Below are positions 17,880-26,615 of a DNA stretch of 64,000 nucleotides, piece by piece. The notes below the pieces were generated by a model. It worked only from the letters and a program-made list of their open reading frames with translations. It was not told where the DNA came from and did not search any database. A program made the position numbers and the translations under genes. Within the stretch, counting starts at the first letter, position 1. Every line of letters begins with the position of its first letter. Origin of the DNA: Luteolibacter rhizosphaerae (GTDB taxonomy: Bacteria; Verrucomicrobiota; Verrucomicrobiia; Verrucomicrobiales; Akkermansiaceae); contig NZ_JAPDDR010000006.1 of the NCBI RefSeq assembly GCF_025950095.1, forward strand, positions 124,001-188,000, given 5' to 3'.

Positions 17880-18162
17880 TCCCATGAACAGCGGTGGCGA
17901 CAGCGATTTCGAACGTGAACTCCTCGGCATGGAGCTGCGTCGTCCGCCCGCGGAATGGAAGGCACTGCTGTTGCCCAAGCCGGTCCCTCCGCTGTTCACG
18001 AAACCCTTCCTGTTAGGTCTTGCCGCCTGTTGGGCCGCGAGTGCCGCGATCTACTTCTCCACCCCGGAGACGGAGCTTCCCGGTCCTCCTGTCCTGCTGC
18101 CGCCGCAGAACCTGCCGGAGATCCGGGACAATGTTCTCGCCTACCAACCGGAGAACATATGA
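17866..18162 (+). CDS. Small membrane protein, possible anti-sigma
   Basis: The 98-residue protein has a soluble N-terminal half, one hydrophobic segment (FLLGLAACWAASAAIYF, about 47-63) and a short Pro-rich C-terminal part outside. It overlaps the sigma-factor gene by 14 bases and the next gene by four. That context suggests an anti-sigma-like role, but the N-terminal 45 residues are too short to be a recognisable anti-sigma domain. Function is therefore an inference from position only. Confidence 0.6.
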   Translation: MKSFDPMNSGGDSDFERELLGMELRRPPAEWKALLLPKPVPPLFTKPFLLGLAACWAASAAIYFSTPETELPGPPVLLPPQNLPEIRDNVLAYQPENI

Positions 18163-19625
18163 TGAAACGACTCTTGGCGAAGAAATGGTTCCGCATCTCG
18201 GTGCGGGTGTCGGTCGGCTGCCTGTCCCTGCTGGTGCTGGCGTGGATGTGGTTCAACTGGTGGGCAGCATCGCGCAAGCGTCTCGCCGTCGCGGCCGCGA
18301 CCCATGCTGGGCTGTCTTTGAATCTGGAGGATTTCTCCAAGGACATGCCTCCGCCCGAGCAGAATTTTGCGCGGCAGGGTATCTTCAAACAGTGGGAGGA
18401 CGCCTACGAACAATTCCGTCCGAATGTCCCGGCTTCACCCTCCAGCCCCCGCGGCATCTATGAATCTTTCGGGGATACCGTCTTTGGGTCCGTTTTTTTC
18501 AAGTCGAGGCGTGGTAACCCGAGAACCGCGAAGTTCTCCCGCTTTCCCGATGACAGTCCTTACGGGAAAACGGCGGAAAGCTTCCTGGCGGAGTATGATC
18601 GCCGGCATGGCACGGTTCTTGAAGAGCTTCGGGCTGGGTTTGCTTTGCCCTATGCACGGCGACCGTTCCTGCCTGCTGCGTTTTCCGGCGATGCCTCCAC
18701 GCTGCCAAGTCTCTCCGAAGCATTCGGAATGAGGCTGCGATCGGTAAGCCAAGGCCTAGCCTTGCGGGCGGAAGCGGCTCTGGAAACCGGTGATTCGGCC
18801 AAGGCTGCGGAGAGCATCGAGATGATCTTGCGCCTCTCCGAGGCGATGGGCTCTCGCGGGATGTTCGTGTCCGGCCTGATGCAAGCAGTGGGAATTCGCA
18901 CGGCTCTCATGCCTTTGGAGCGCGGCATCAGGGAGCATCGCTGGACCGCTGCCGACTTGGATCGGATCGAGGCGGCCCTCAGGCGCTTCGATATCCGGCG
19001 GACCATGGAACGCGCGATCAGGAGCGAAATTCTGATGGTGCATGCGGTGGAGCGCCTGAAGTCCGCGCCTCAACCGGGTCAACTGGGCGACCCGCGGGCG
19101 ATACTTGAAGACTACGAAGGCGGTGATCTGTTAGAATGGTTGCTGGAGAGCAGGCCCCACTGGCTTCCGGACGGATTCTTCGATCTCAGCGAAGCCGTGA
19201 TCTTGGAAACCACGCAGCAATCGTCTTCAGCGATCTCCTCCCTCCGTTTGGGTAAGGATTGGTGGAGCGCGGCGCAAGATCTCCGTCGTCAGGCGGAGCA
19301 GCGGTGGGGTCCGGGGAAACTGGCATCATCCTTCCCGGTTGGCGCCTTTGGATTGGAAGCCGCCGCTCACGGCACCGTGGAGATCCGCTTGGCTCTCGCG
19401 GCTTGTGCCTTGGAGAAATACAAGCTCCAGCACGGCATTTACCCGGAATCCTTGGACGCCATTGATTCCGAAGTGGCGACCGACCCCTTCCATGGCGTGC
19501 TGTTCCGATACTTCGTGAAGGACGATGCCTTTCGTCTCTACTCCCTCGGTCCGGACGGGATCGATGGCGGGGGCGTCTCCGCTCCCATGAAGAGCGACAA
19601 GACGCAGGACGATTGGGTCTGGTAA
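18159..19625 (+). CDS. Membrane-anchored protein, pseudopilin-like tail
   Basis: The 488-residue protein has an N-terminal membrane helix (VSVGCLSLLVLAWMWFNWW, about 16-34), a long helical extracytoplasmic body, and a C-terminal stretch with KYKLQHGIYPESLDAI (420-435) and LYSLGPDGIDGGG (460-472). That tail pattern is common in planctomycete and verrucomicrobial proteins and recalls the GspG-type pseudopilin C-terminus. Two adjacent ATG codons (18159, 18162) are possible starts. It closes the sigma-factor operon and is therefore a candidate effector of that sigma system. Function unknown. Confidence 0.7.
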   Translation: MMKRLLAKKWFRISVRVSVGCLSLLVLAWMWFNWWAASRKRLAVAAATHAGLSLNLEDFSKDMPPPEQNFARQGIFKQWEDAYEQFRPNVPASPSSPRGIYESFGDTVFGSVFFKSRRGNPRTAKFSRFPDDSPYGKTAESFLAEYDRRHGTVLEELRAGFALPYARRPFLPAAFSGDASTLPSLSEAFGMRLRSVSQGLALRAEAALETGDSAKAAESIEMILRLSEAMGSRGMFVSGLMQAVGIRTALMPLERGIREHRWTAADLDRIEAALRRFDIRRTMERAIRSEILMVHAVERLKSAPQPGQLGDPRAILEDYEGGDLLEWLLESRPHWLPDGFFDLSEAVILETTQQSSSAISSLRLGKDWWSAAQDLRRQAEQRWGPGKLASSFPVGAFGLEAAAHGTVEIRLALAACALEKYKLQHGIYPESLDAIDSEVATDPFHGVLFRYFVKDDAFRLYSLGPDGIDGGGVSAPMKSDKTQDDWVW

Positions 19626-19636
19626 GACCGCGGCTT

Positions 19637-20773
19637 TTAGCGTTCCTCCCCGCCTACGAAGGTCTTCGAGACGCTGAAGTCATCGTCCAGCAGCACGAGA
19701 TCCGCATGGTAGCCGCGCACGATCTTGCCAAAGCCTTCCCAGCCCAGCGAGCGCGCTTGGTTCCAGGAGCACACCTTGGTCAACTCGGCGAGCGGCAGCC
19801 CGGTGATGTGTGCCAAGTTCCTCAGCCCTTCGTTCATCTTGAGCGCGGATCCGGCCAGTGCACCGCCTTCCTTCAGACGGGCCACGCCATCTTCCACCGT
19901 CACGGCCAAGCCGCCTAATGAGGTCTCGCCATTTTCCATCCAGGAGGCCGCCATCGAATCGGTGATCATCATCAGCCGCTCGATCGGGATGGTAGTGAAG
20001 ACCAGTCGCAGCATGTCCGGCGAGAGGTGGATGCCATCCGTGATCAATTCGATCATCAGCCGCTCATCCACCATCCCCGCACCCACCACGCCGATCTCGC
20101 GATGGTGCAGCGGCGTCATGGCATTGCCATAGTGGGTGAGATGGGTGAGGCCCGCGTCGCAGGCCGCGAAGATCTGAGCCGCGGTCGCGGCGGTATGCGC
20201 GGCGGAGCAGGTGATCCCCAGCGCCCGGCTCCCCTTGATCAGTTCGATCGCTCCCTTCATCTCCGGCGCGAGCGAGAGGATCGAAGCCGGCATGATCTCG
20301 TGCAGGTCTTCCAACTCGGCGAAGTCCGGTGCGCGCACGAACTGCGGGTTCTGCGCTCCGGCACGCTCCTTGTTGATGAAGGGGCCTTCCACATGCATCC
20401 CGGGGCAGCGCGTGAACTTCGCTTCCGCCGCGTACTTCGCGATCTTCCCGGCCACGGACTTCAGCCGCTCCTTCGGCAGCGTCAGTGTCGTCGGTAGCCA
20501 GGTGGTCACCCCCTCCTGCAACTTGCGCTTGCCGATGTGTTCGAGTGCTTCCAGCGAATCATCGCAGACGTCGGCACCATCGGCACCGTGGCTGTGGATA
20601 TCGATGAAACCCGGCATCAGGAACCGTGAGTGCGCGTTGATCTTCTCATCCGCGGTTGGCAGGTTGTTGCCCTCGATGATCGCGGCGATCCGACCGTCTT
20701 CGATCAGCACGGCGGCATTGGGGAGATCGAGGTCCGGAGACACCACCCGGGCATTGTGGATGAGCGTGCGCAT
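19637..20773 (-). CDS. nagA: N-acetylglucosamine-6-phosphate deacetylase
   Basis: The 378-residue amidohydrolase removes acetate from GlcNAc-6-phosphate in amino-sugar and cell-wall recycling. Visible signatures are PGFIDIHSHGADGAD (metal site, substrate pocket), HVEGPFINKERAGA with the metal-binding Glu, SAAHTAA and THYGNAMTPLHHR, and the catalytic Asp in ITDSMAA. Length and order match NagA. It is convergent with the sigma operon, only 11 bases separating the stops, and no nagB or transporter is adjacent. Confidence 0.93.
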   Translation of the reverse strand: MRTLIHNARVVSPDLDLPNAAVLIEDGRIAAIIEGNNLPTADEKINAHSRFLMPGFIDIHSHGADGADVCDDSLEALEHIGKRKLQEGVTTWLPTTLTLPKERLKSVAGKIAKYAAEAKFTRCPGMHVEGPFINKERAGAQNPQFVRAPDFAELEDLHEIMPASILSLAPEMKGAIELIKGSRALGITCSAAHTAATAAQIFAACDAGLTHLTHYGNAMTPLHHREIGVVGAGMVDERLMIELITDGIHLSPDMLRLVFTTIPIERLMMITDSMAASWMENGETSLGGLAVTVEDGVARLKEGGALAGSALKMNEGLRNLAHITGLPLAELTKVCSWNQARSLGWEGFGKIVRGYHADLVLLDDDFSVSKTFVGGEER

Positions 20774-20927
20774 GTGTTAGACGGGAGAGATACGGGTGAG
20801 AACCTCTAGCTTCGCAGCGGATCTTTTGGCCAGCCGGGATTTTTGCGGAAACGCGCAGTGTTTGCGTGTCATCTGGGCCCCAAATGGCACCCGCGATCCC
20901 GGACTTGGCAGGAGCCGGGTTGCAGCT

Positions 20928-21521
20928 ATGGGTGGTGGCATGCTTCGGAAGCTCTGGAAACCTCTCGGCCTGACCTCCTTCGTCTTTGCGCTCACCGGCT
21001 GCGGCGGGGGCCGCATCGAAGCATGGGAAAAGGCCACCGGCGACCGCTTCGGCACGCTTCAGGATAGTCCGGACCTTCTCGGGGTTACGATGCCGGTCCT
21101 TCGCGCCAAGGGGCTGGAGCAGGTCTGGGGCAATCCCAAGATCCGCCGCGACGGCGAGGGAGGATATCTGCTCACCTATGCCGACCCCAAGAAACCCTTC
21201 ACCCGTCTGATGATCCACGGCATGGTCAAACCCCTGCCGAAGCTCTCCGAACCGCCGAAATTCGGCGGCGAGAAGATGGTCCGCGATACCCTGACCGGGT
21301 ACGAGCAGGAGCAGGAGTGGCGTCAGGTGACGATCCTCGGGGAGAATGTCCGTTGGTTCCAAGAGTCCGCCTCTGGCGGCGCGGATGGTGCCTACTTCAG
21401 CACGGAGGGCTTCTCACTCAAGGCCTCGGACGGCCGCAAGGGCTACTACCGCCTTGTCGCCGAACATGGTGACGACGCAACCGCGGATGTCGCCCGCTGG
21501 TTCGGAAGTGTCTCATTCTGA
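20928..21521 (+). CDS. Hypothetical lipoprotein
   Basis: The 197-residue product starts with a lipoprotein signal ending in the lipobox LTGC (VFALTGCGGG, Cys at about residue 24), predicting lipid anchoring in the outer or inner membrane. The mature part contains AWEKATGDRFGTLQDSP and two beta-rich blocks; no known domain was recognised. ATG codons at 20928 and 20940 are both possible; AGGAG lies 13 bases before the first. The gene stands alone between nagA and the CHAD gene. Confidence 0.65.
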   Translation: MGGGMLRKLWKPLGLTSFVFALTGCGGGRIEAWEKATGDRFGTLQDSPDLLGVTMPVLRAKGLEQVWGNPKIRRDGEGGYLLTYADPKKPFTRLMIHGMVKPLPKLSEPPKFGGEKMVRDTLTGYEQEQEWRQVTILGENVRWFQESASGGADGAYFSTEGFSLKASDGRKGYYRLVAEHGDDATADVARWFGSVSF

Positions 21522-21588
21522 GTGGTCCCGAAAATCGTCACCGGAGATTGACTGACAGACGGCGCGGGCCTGCTAGGCTTCTTCGCCC

Positions 21589-22416
21589 ATGTCCGCATCC
21601 TCCGACTCCGAGGCCGTATTCTCCGGTGCCCGCGCAGCCTTGTTGGCTGCCTGCGATGAAATGGAGAGGCGGCTCCACGGGCTCGTGGATTCCCACGGCA
21701 AGGTCGCGGAGGAGATCCATCAGCTGCGGAAGCTGGGCAAGCGCCTGCGCGGCGCCCTAGCCATGGTTGGCGAGCCGAAGCCCTGTATCCGCTGGATCGC
21801 GGTGATAGGCCGCATGCTCGGCGGTTCCCGGGATTCCATGGTCCGGGCAAAAACATGGCGCTCGCTCGGGGTCGACTCCACTGCCTCCGGGGCCGTGGAA
21901 ACCGCCATCCGCGATCTCCTTGATCTGGAGGCGGATGCCTCCATTCGCAAGCCGCCGGCGGGGGTGACCGAGTGGTCCCTTGCCGCCGTGAAGCAGGTGA
22001 AAGCCCGCATCGAATCCCAGTCGGACGCGGAGGTCGCCGTCAAGGCTGCGAAGGGCGCCGCCCTGCTCCGCCGCCGGCTCAAGCGCCGCCTGAAGAAGGC
22101 TCTTGATCGCGTGACCAACGAGGATTTCCACGATTGCCGCAAAGCCGCCAAGGCGTGGCTCGGCGGCCTTTCGATCGTCGCCGCTTCCCTCGCCGTTCCC
22201 GCCCAAGAGGAAACCGAGAAGCTTGCCGGGAATTTGGGCGACGAGAACGATCTCGAAGTTCTGGCCGTCTGGCTGGAGTCCCGCGGCTTTTCTCCGGCCA
22301 CCGCGAAGACCCCGTGGAAGGTCCTCCGCAAGCGGCAAGAAAAGATCCGCCGCCGCTCCATCTCCCTTATCCGCAAGGACCTGCTCCCGGCCCTCACGGG
22401 TAAGGGGAAGGACTGA
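21589..22416 (+). CDS. CHAD domain protein
   Basis: The 275-residue, Arg/Lys-rich helical protein has CHAD-type features: HQLRKLGKRLRGAL near residue 44 and FHDCRKAAKAWLGGL near 182, each with the conserved His followed by basic residues, and a final NLGDENDLEVL block. CHAD domains bind inorganic polyphosphate and target proteins to polyphosphate granules. No polyphosphate kinase is nearby. The ATG at 21589 gives the expected N-terminus. Confidence 0.8.
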   Translation: MSASSDSEAVFSGARAALLAACDEMERRLHGLVDSHGKVAEEIHQLRKLGKRLRGALAMVGEPKPCIRWIAVIGRMLGGSRDSMVRAKTWRSLGVDSTASGAVETAIRDLLDLEADASIRKPPAGVTEWSLAAVKQVKARIESQSDAEVAVKAAKGAALLRRRLKRRLKKALDRVTNEDFHDCRKAAKAWLGGLSIVAASLAVPAQEETEKLAGNLGDENDLEVLAVWLESRGFSPATAKTPWKVLRKRQEKIRRRSISLIRKDLLPALTGKGKD

Positions 22417-22419
22417 CGC

Positions 22420-23685
22420 TTAACGTGTCGCGGCAGCGGTAGCCTTCGGTGCCTCGGCTCCGGCCAGTGCCGCCACCCGCTTCTGGTAAGCCATGCCGAA
22501 GCGATCAGTGGCCGTCACATGCTGCCAAGTGAGCTTCTTCTGCTCCTCCGTGCTGCGTGACATGGCCAGATACTCCTGCTCCTTGGCCGGGCGCAGGACC
22601 TCGCTGCGGCCCACGATCACGCGCACCTGCTTGTCCGGGGCGGGGGAGACTTCCAGCGGCAGGATCGCGGCGGTCTTAGCCTCCGGCACCACCCAGAAGA
22701 CCCGCAGGCCATTGGCGCCGAAGTAGCTGGTCCACCACGTTTCCACCATCGCCTTCGCCTCGCTCTCCAGCAGTCCGGTGGCAGTCAGCCCCGCCACCAT
22801 GTCGCGATAGACCTCCTCATTGAACTCGCCGTGGCCGAACAACTCTGCGGCATCCGGTTGCTCGGGATTACTGTGGCGCACGGTGAAGTCCTCCAGCTGC
22901 ACCTCGCCGGTTTCATCGGCTTTCAGCCCGCTCTTCAGCGTCTTCCAGCGGGTGTAGGAGCCGAGTTGCTTCTCGTAGACGAAGAGGAAAGGGATCGCGC
23001 TGCCGGTCTGGTTCGAGAGCTTGAGGGTATCATCGCCGCCCACGGTGAGCTTCAGGCCCGGGTCGAAGTTCCCGATTCCCCGGTAGAAGAGGAAGCCTTC
23101 CTTCTCCTTGCCCACCTGCACCACGTTCGCTTCCGGCACCCGCGGCTGGGTCCAGTGCTGGGTTTCACCCGGTTTGAAGAGGATAGCCGCCCGCGATTCA
23201 GCCGGGGAAAGCACCCGCGCCTTCCATTCGATCGAGCCCTTCCAGCCCTTGGAGAAATCGATCCGCATCCGTTCCTGCCGCTGTTCGTAGGTCAGCTCCT
23301 CCGTTGTGGGCGGTGGCACCGGCAGCACCTCTCCGCCGCTGCGCTGGGGATACCACTGGCTGATCGTCCCGCCCGCAAAACCCACCTTCACCGTGGCGTC
23401 GAAGGCCTTGTCGGAGTGGAAGTAAATCACCGGGGTCTCCATCTTCACCGTCACCCCCGCGACCGGGCGGTTCATTCCTTTTCCAAAGCCGTTTTCCATC
23501 GAGACATTCCCGTTCGCCAGGCCCAGATGGGAGTGCGCGAAGTGGGGGAGGGGGGATTCCTCCCGCTCCAAGCCGGTCAGCAGCACGCCGTCCGAACCGG
23601 ACACGGTGGTGAAGGTGCCCCATTCATGGAGAGTGTAGGCGGAGGCCTGCGCCGCCAAAAGGAGTAGAGCGGTAAACGTTTTCAT
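22420..23685 (-). CDS. Secreted hypothetical protein
   Basis: The 421-residue product has a signal peptide (MKTFTALLLLAAQASAY) and a beta-rich body beginning TLHEWGTFTTVSGSDG, with METPVIYFHS and VSFAGGTISQWYP-like blocks. The HEWGTFT opening recurs in uncharacterised planctomycete and verrucomicrobial secreted proteins (from memory). The ATG at 23685 is preferred to the one at 23706 because the signal peptide begins there. It converges on the CHAD gene with three bases between stops. Function unknown. Confidence 0.65.
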   Translation of the reverse strand: MKTFTALLLLAAQASAYTLHEWGTFTTVSGSDGVLLTGLEREESPLPHFAHSHLGLANGNVSMENGFGKGMNRPVAGVTVKMETPVIYFHSDKAFDATVKVGFAGGTISQWYPQRSGGEVLPVPPPTTEELTYEQRQERMRIDFSKGWKGSIEWKARVLSPAESRAAILFKPGETQHWTQPRVPEANVVQVGKEKEGFLFYRGIGNFDPGLKLTVGGDDTLKLSNQTGSAIPFLFVYEKQLGSYTRWKTLKSGLKADETGEVQLEDFTVRHSNPEQPDAAELFGHGEFNEEVYRDMVAGLTATGLLESEAKAMVETWWTSYFGANGLRVFWVVPEAKTAAILPLEVSPAPDKQVRVIVGRSEVLRPAKEQEYLAMSRSTEEQKKLTWQHVTATDRFGMAYQKRVAALAGAEAPKATAAATR

Positions 23686-23831
23686 AACATCCCACCATGA
23701 TCGCATCTCGGAAGCCCGGGCAAGATCGGGCCGCCCGCTTTACGGAGAATTTACCCCGGCAGGATGCCCGCGAAAAGGATTTCCCATCCGCCGTCCCGGT
23801 GCTACCCATCGGCATCGTCCGCACGGAATCC

Positions 23832-24449
23832 ATGAAACAACTCATCGCCCCCTTGCTCGCCCTCGCCGTTTTTTCCGGCGGAATCTCACGCGCCCAAGAG
23901 GAGGCCCGCCTGAAGATCGCGACCGTGGACATGCAGGCTCTCACCCAAGAGTACAACCGCACCAAGACCACCAAGGCGAAGATGGAGAAGGACATCGCCC
24001 GGGTGAAGGCGGACGGTGAGGAGCGCATGAAACATCTCCAGGAGCTTGCGAAGAGCCTGGAGGGCATGAAGAAGCAGATCGACGATCCGTCCATCGCGGA
24101 GAACAAGCGCCGCGAGCTGATGAATTCCCGCCAGCTCAAGGGCCAGGAACTCCAGAGCCTGCAGGCAGAACTCGAAGACTTCATGAAGCGCAAGGACCGC
24201 GCCGTGAAGGAGCAGATCATGGTCGATCTGAAGACCATCCTCGGTGAAATCCGCGACAAGGTGCAGAAGCACGCCGAATCCGAAGGCTACGACTACGTTC
24301 TCGACAAGGCCGGTGTCAGCACCTCGCAGGTGCCGATCCTCCTCTACACCAAGGACGCCACCGACATCACCGAGGTTCTGCTCAAGTCGATCAACGATGG
24401 CGTTCCCGGACCTGATGCCGCCGAGCCCGAAAAGAAGGAAGGCGAGTAA
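23832..24449 (+). CDS. OmpH/Skp-family periplasmic chaperone
   Basis: The 205-residue protein has a signal peptide (ending SRAQEE), KIATVDMQALTQEYNRTK as the Skp-type first strand, a long charged coiled-coil from about 40 to 140 (EKDIARVKADGEERMK, QELAKSLEGMKKQI), and a closing DYVLDKAG strand. Skp proteins hold unfolded outer-membrane proteins in the periplasm. The ATG at 23832 is chosen for the signal peptide. A strong terminator follows at 24476-24509. BamA is not adjacent. Confidence 0.85.
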   Translation: MKQLIAPLLALAVFSGGISRAQEEARLKIATVDMQALTQEYNRTKTTKAKMEKDIARVKADGEERMKHLQELAKSLEGMKKQIDDPSIAENKRRELMNSRQLKGQELQSLQAELEDFMKRKDRAVKEQIMVDLKTILGEIRDKVQKHAESEGYDYVLDKAGVSTSQVPILLYTKDATDITEVLLKSINDGVPGPDAAEPEKKEGE

Positions 24450-24475
24450 TCACAGCCCTTATCCCCGTAAATTTC

Positions 24476-24509
24476 AAAGCGCCGCATCCTTCCGGGATGG
24501 GGCGCTTTT
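24476..24509 (+). terminator. Terminator after OmpH gene
   Basis: AAAGCGCC and GGCGCTTTT form a hairpin extended by GCATCC/GGATG, followed by T-rich sequence. It lies 26 bases past the OmpH stop and before the convergent DAHP synthase gene, so it probably serves both directions. Confidence 0.75.
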
Positions 24510-24536
24510 CCTTTCCGGCTTGTTCGCACCCGCCGA

Positions 24537-25604
24537 TCAGGCCAGCGCACGCCGCGCCCGCACCGCCTCGGCGAAGCGGTCCAGCACGGATACCGTGTCG
24601 TCCCAGCCGATGCACGCGTCCGTCACGGACTGCCCGCGGGTCAGCTTGCTCAGATCCGGCACCAGCTTCTGGTTTCCTTCCACCAGGTTGGATTCCACCA
24701 TGGTCGCCACCACCGTCTTGGAGCCTTCCTCGATCTGCTTGCAGAGGGCATTCGCCACCAGCGGCTGGTTGCGGTAGTCCTTCATCGAGTTGCCGTGGGA
24801 GCAGTCGATCATCACGTGCGGCGGCAGCTTCTGCTCGCGCAGCATCTTCTCCACCTCGGCCACCGGCTCCTTCTCGTAGTTCGGCCCGCTCTTCCCGCCG
24901 CGCAGGATGATGTGGCAGCTGTCGTTCCCCGTCGTCGAAACGATCGCGGACACGCCCTGCTTCGTAACGGACAGAAAATGGTGCGGTCGCGAGGAGGACT
25001 GGATCGCATCCAGTGCGATCTGGATCGAGCCGCCCGTGCCGTTCTTGAAGCCCACCGGCATCGACAGCCCGGAGGCCAGCTCACGATGCACCTGGCTCTC
25101 CGTCGTGCGGGCACCGATGGCACCCCAGGCGATAAGGTCCGCAATGTACTGCGGGGAAATCGTATCGAGGAACTCCGTCCCGGCCGGCACGCCCATGTTC
25201 GCCAGTTCCAGCAGCAGCCCGCGCGCGACCCGCAGGCCGTGGTTGATGTCGAAGGAATCGTCCAGCTTCGGATCGTTGATCAGGCCCTTCCAGCCCACCG
25301 TCGTGCGCGGCTTCTCGAAGTAGACCCGCATCACCACGAAGAGGTCTTCCTTCAGCCGCTCGGCCTCCGCCTTGATCAGCTTGCCGTATTCCAGCGCCGC
25401 TTCCGGATCGTGGATCGAGCAGGGGCCCACGATCACCAGCAGGCGGTCGTCTTCACCCTTCAGGATCGCATCGCACTGGGCCCGCGCCGCGGCCACCAGC
25501 TCGGAGGCTTCCTCGCTCACCGGCAGGAAATAGTTCAGGATCGCCGGGGAGATCAGGGGATTCAGTCCGGAGATGCGCAGGTCGTCGGTGCGGTGGCGGG
25601 TCAC
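24537..25604 (-). CDS. DAHP synthase, AroF/G/H type
   Basis: The enzyme condenses phosphoenolpyruvate with erythrose-4-phosphate, the first step of aromatic amino-acid synthesis. Family signatures are DDLRISGL, LLVIVGPCSIHDPEAAL, FVVMRVYFEKPRTTVGWKG, GARTTESQVHRELASGLSMP, VGFKNGTGG and DCSHGNSMK. A GTG at 25604 gives the 355-residue length of the family; a TTG at 25640 would add 12 residues spanning a heptamer repeat array. The feedback-inhibitor specificity cannot be told by eye. Confidence 0.93.
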   Translation of the reverse strand: MTRHRTDDLRISGLNPLISPAILNYFLPVSEEASELVAAARAQCDAILKGEDDRLLVIVGPCSIHDPEAALEYGKLIKAEAERLKEDLFVVMRVYFEKPRTTVGWKGLINDPKLDDSFDINHGLRVARGLLLELANMGVPAGTEFLDTISPQYIADLIAWGAIGARTTESQVHRELASGLSMPVGFKNGTGGSIQIALDAIQSSSRPHHFLSVTKQGVSAIVSTTGNDSCHIILRGGKSGPNYEKEPVAEVEKMLREQKLPPHVMIDCSHGNSMKDYRNQPLVANALCKQIEEGSKTVVATMVESNLVEGNQKLVPDLSKLTRGQSVTDACIGWDDTVSVLDRFAEAVRARRALA

Positions 25605-25625
25605 GCGCGGGGGGATAGGGGAAGA

Positions 25626-25653
25626 AGTAGCGAGTAGCAAGTAGCGAGTAGCG
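25626..25653 (+). repeat. Heptamer array, four AGTAGCR units
   Basis: Four contiguous heptamers AGTAGCG, AGTAGCA, AGTAGCG, AGTAGCG are flanked by GGGGAAGA before and AGGGA after. An inverted copy with the same unit number and flanks is at 56031-56058. It lies between the divergent DAHP synthase and tlyA starts. Confidence 0.85.
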
Positions 25654-25714
25654 AGGGATTTAACCCACTCCGGCCTTGCCCGGGGGGAGCAGGAGGATCC
25701 TTACTTCCCGCCGG

Positions 25715-26443
25715 ATGAAGAAAGAGCGAGCCGATGCCCTCCTCGTCGCCCGCGGACTCTGCGAGTCCCGCGAGCAGGCCAAGCGCCTCATTTTGGCCGG
25801 GGAAGTCCGCAGCGGCGACCGGCTCGTGGACAAGCCTAGCACCAAATTTCCGGAGGATGCCCCGCTGGATATCAAGGAGAAACCGAAATACGTCGGCCGC
25901 GGCGGCCTGAAGATGGAGGGCGCCCTCGCCGCCTTCGGCATCTCCCCGCAGAGCTGGACCTGCCTCGATATCGGCGCCTCCACCGGCGGCTTCACGGACT
26001 GCCTCCTCCAGCACGGCGCGGCCAAGGTCCACGCCATCGACGTCGGCACCAACCAGCTCGCCTACAAGCTCCGCACCGACCCCCGCGTCATCGTGAAGGA
26101 GCAGTTCAACGCCCGCGGACTGGAAGTCTCCACCCTCGGCGAGAAGGTCCGCCTCATCGTCATGGACCTCTCCTTCATCTCCCTCACCAAGATCCTCCCC
26201 GCTGCCTTCGGCGTGCTGGAGGAGGGCGGCTCCATCGTCTGCCTCATCAAGCCCCAGTTCGAGCTGGAGCGGGAAGACATCGGCAAGGGCGGCATCGTCC
26301 GCGACCCCGCCCTCCACGACCGCGCCGTGGAGAAGATCCGCATCTTCATCACGGAAGAACTCGGCCGCGAGTGGAAGGGCCTCATCGATTCCCCCATCAC
26401 CGGCACCGACGGCAACCGCGAGTTCCTCGCCTGGCTCGCCTAA
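25715..26443 (+). CDS. tlyA: TlyA-family rRNA methyltransferase
   Basis: The 242-residue protein combines an N-terminal S4 RNA-binding domain (about 1-60, RADALLVARGLCESREQAKR) with an FtsJ-like methyltransferase domain carrying the S-adenosylmethionine site DIGASTGGFTDCLLQHGA, and later DLSFISL and IKPQFE. TlyA enzymes 2'-O-methylate ribosomal RNA cytidines; some homologues are called hemolysins. The ATG at 25715 is the first giving the S4 start. It is followed 170 bases later by nadK, a common neighbour. Confidence 0.9.
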   Translation: MKKERADALLVARGLCESREQAKRLILAGEVRSGDRLVDKPSTKFPEDAPLDIKEKPKYVGRGGLKMEGALAAFGISPQSWTCLDIGASTGGFTDCLLQHGAAKVHAIDVGTNQLAYKLRTDPRVIVKEQFNARGLEVSTLGEKVRLIVMDLSFISLTKILPAAFGVLEEGGSIVCLIKPQFELEREDIGKGGIVRDPALHDRAVEKIRIFITEELGREWKGLIDSPITGTDGNREFLAWLA

Positions 26444-26615
26444 AAGTAGTCCGCACAGTCCCCTGTGCCGATGAAGCCACCCTTACCGCCCACCAAACCG
26501 ACCAGCCCCCGCAACCAGCAGCAACCGCGCCCTCAGCCCCCCAGCTCATCCTTTGTCCCTCCCTTGGAATCGACACCTCTTGCCGGAACCCGATTCCGCC
26601 GTTAGAAGGGCGGTC

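Noticed and set aside
25626-25653. CRISPR-like array
   Set aside because: The units are 7 bases and contiguous, with no spacers; it is a short tandem repeat.
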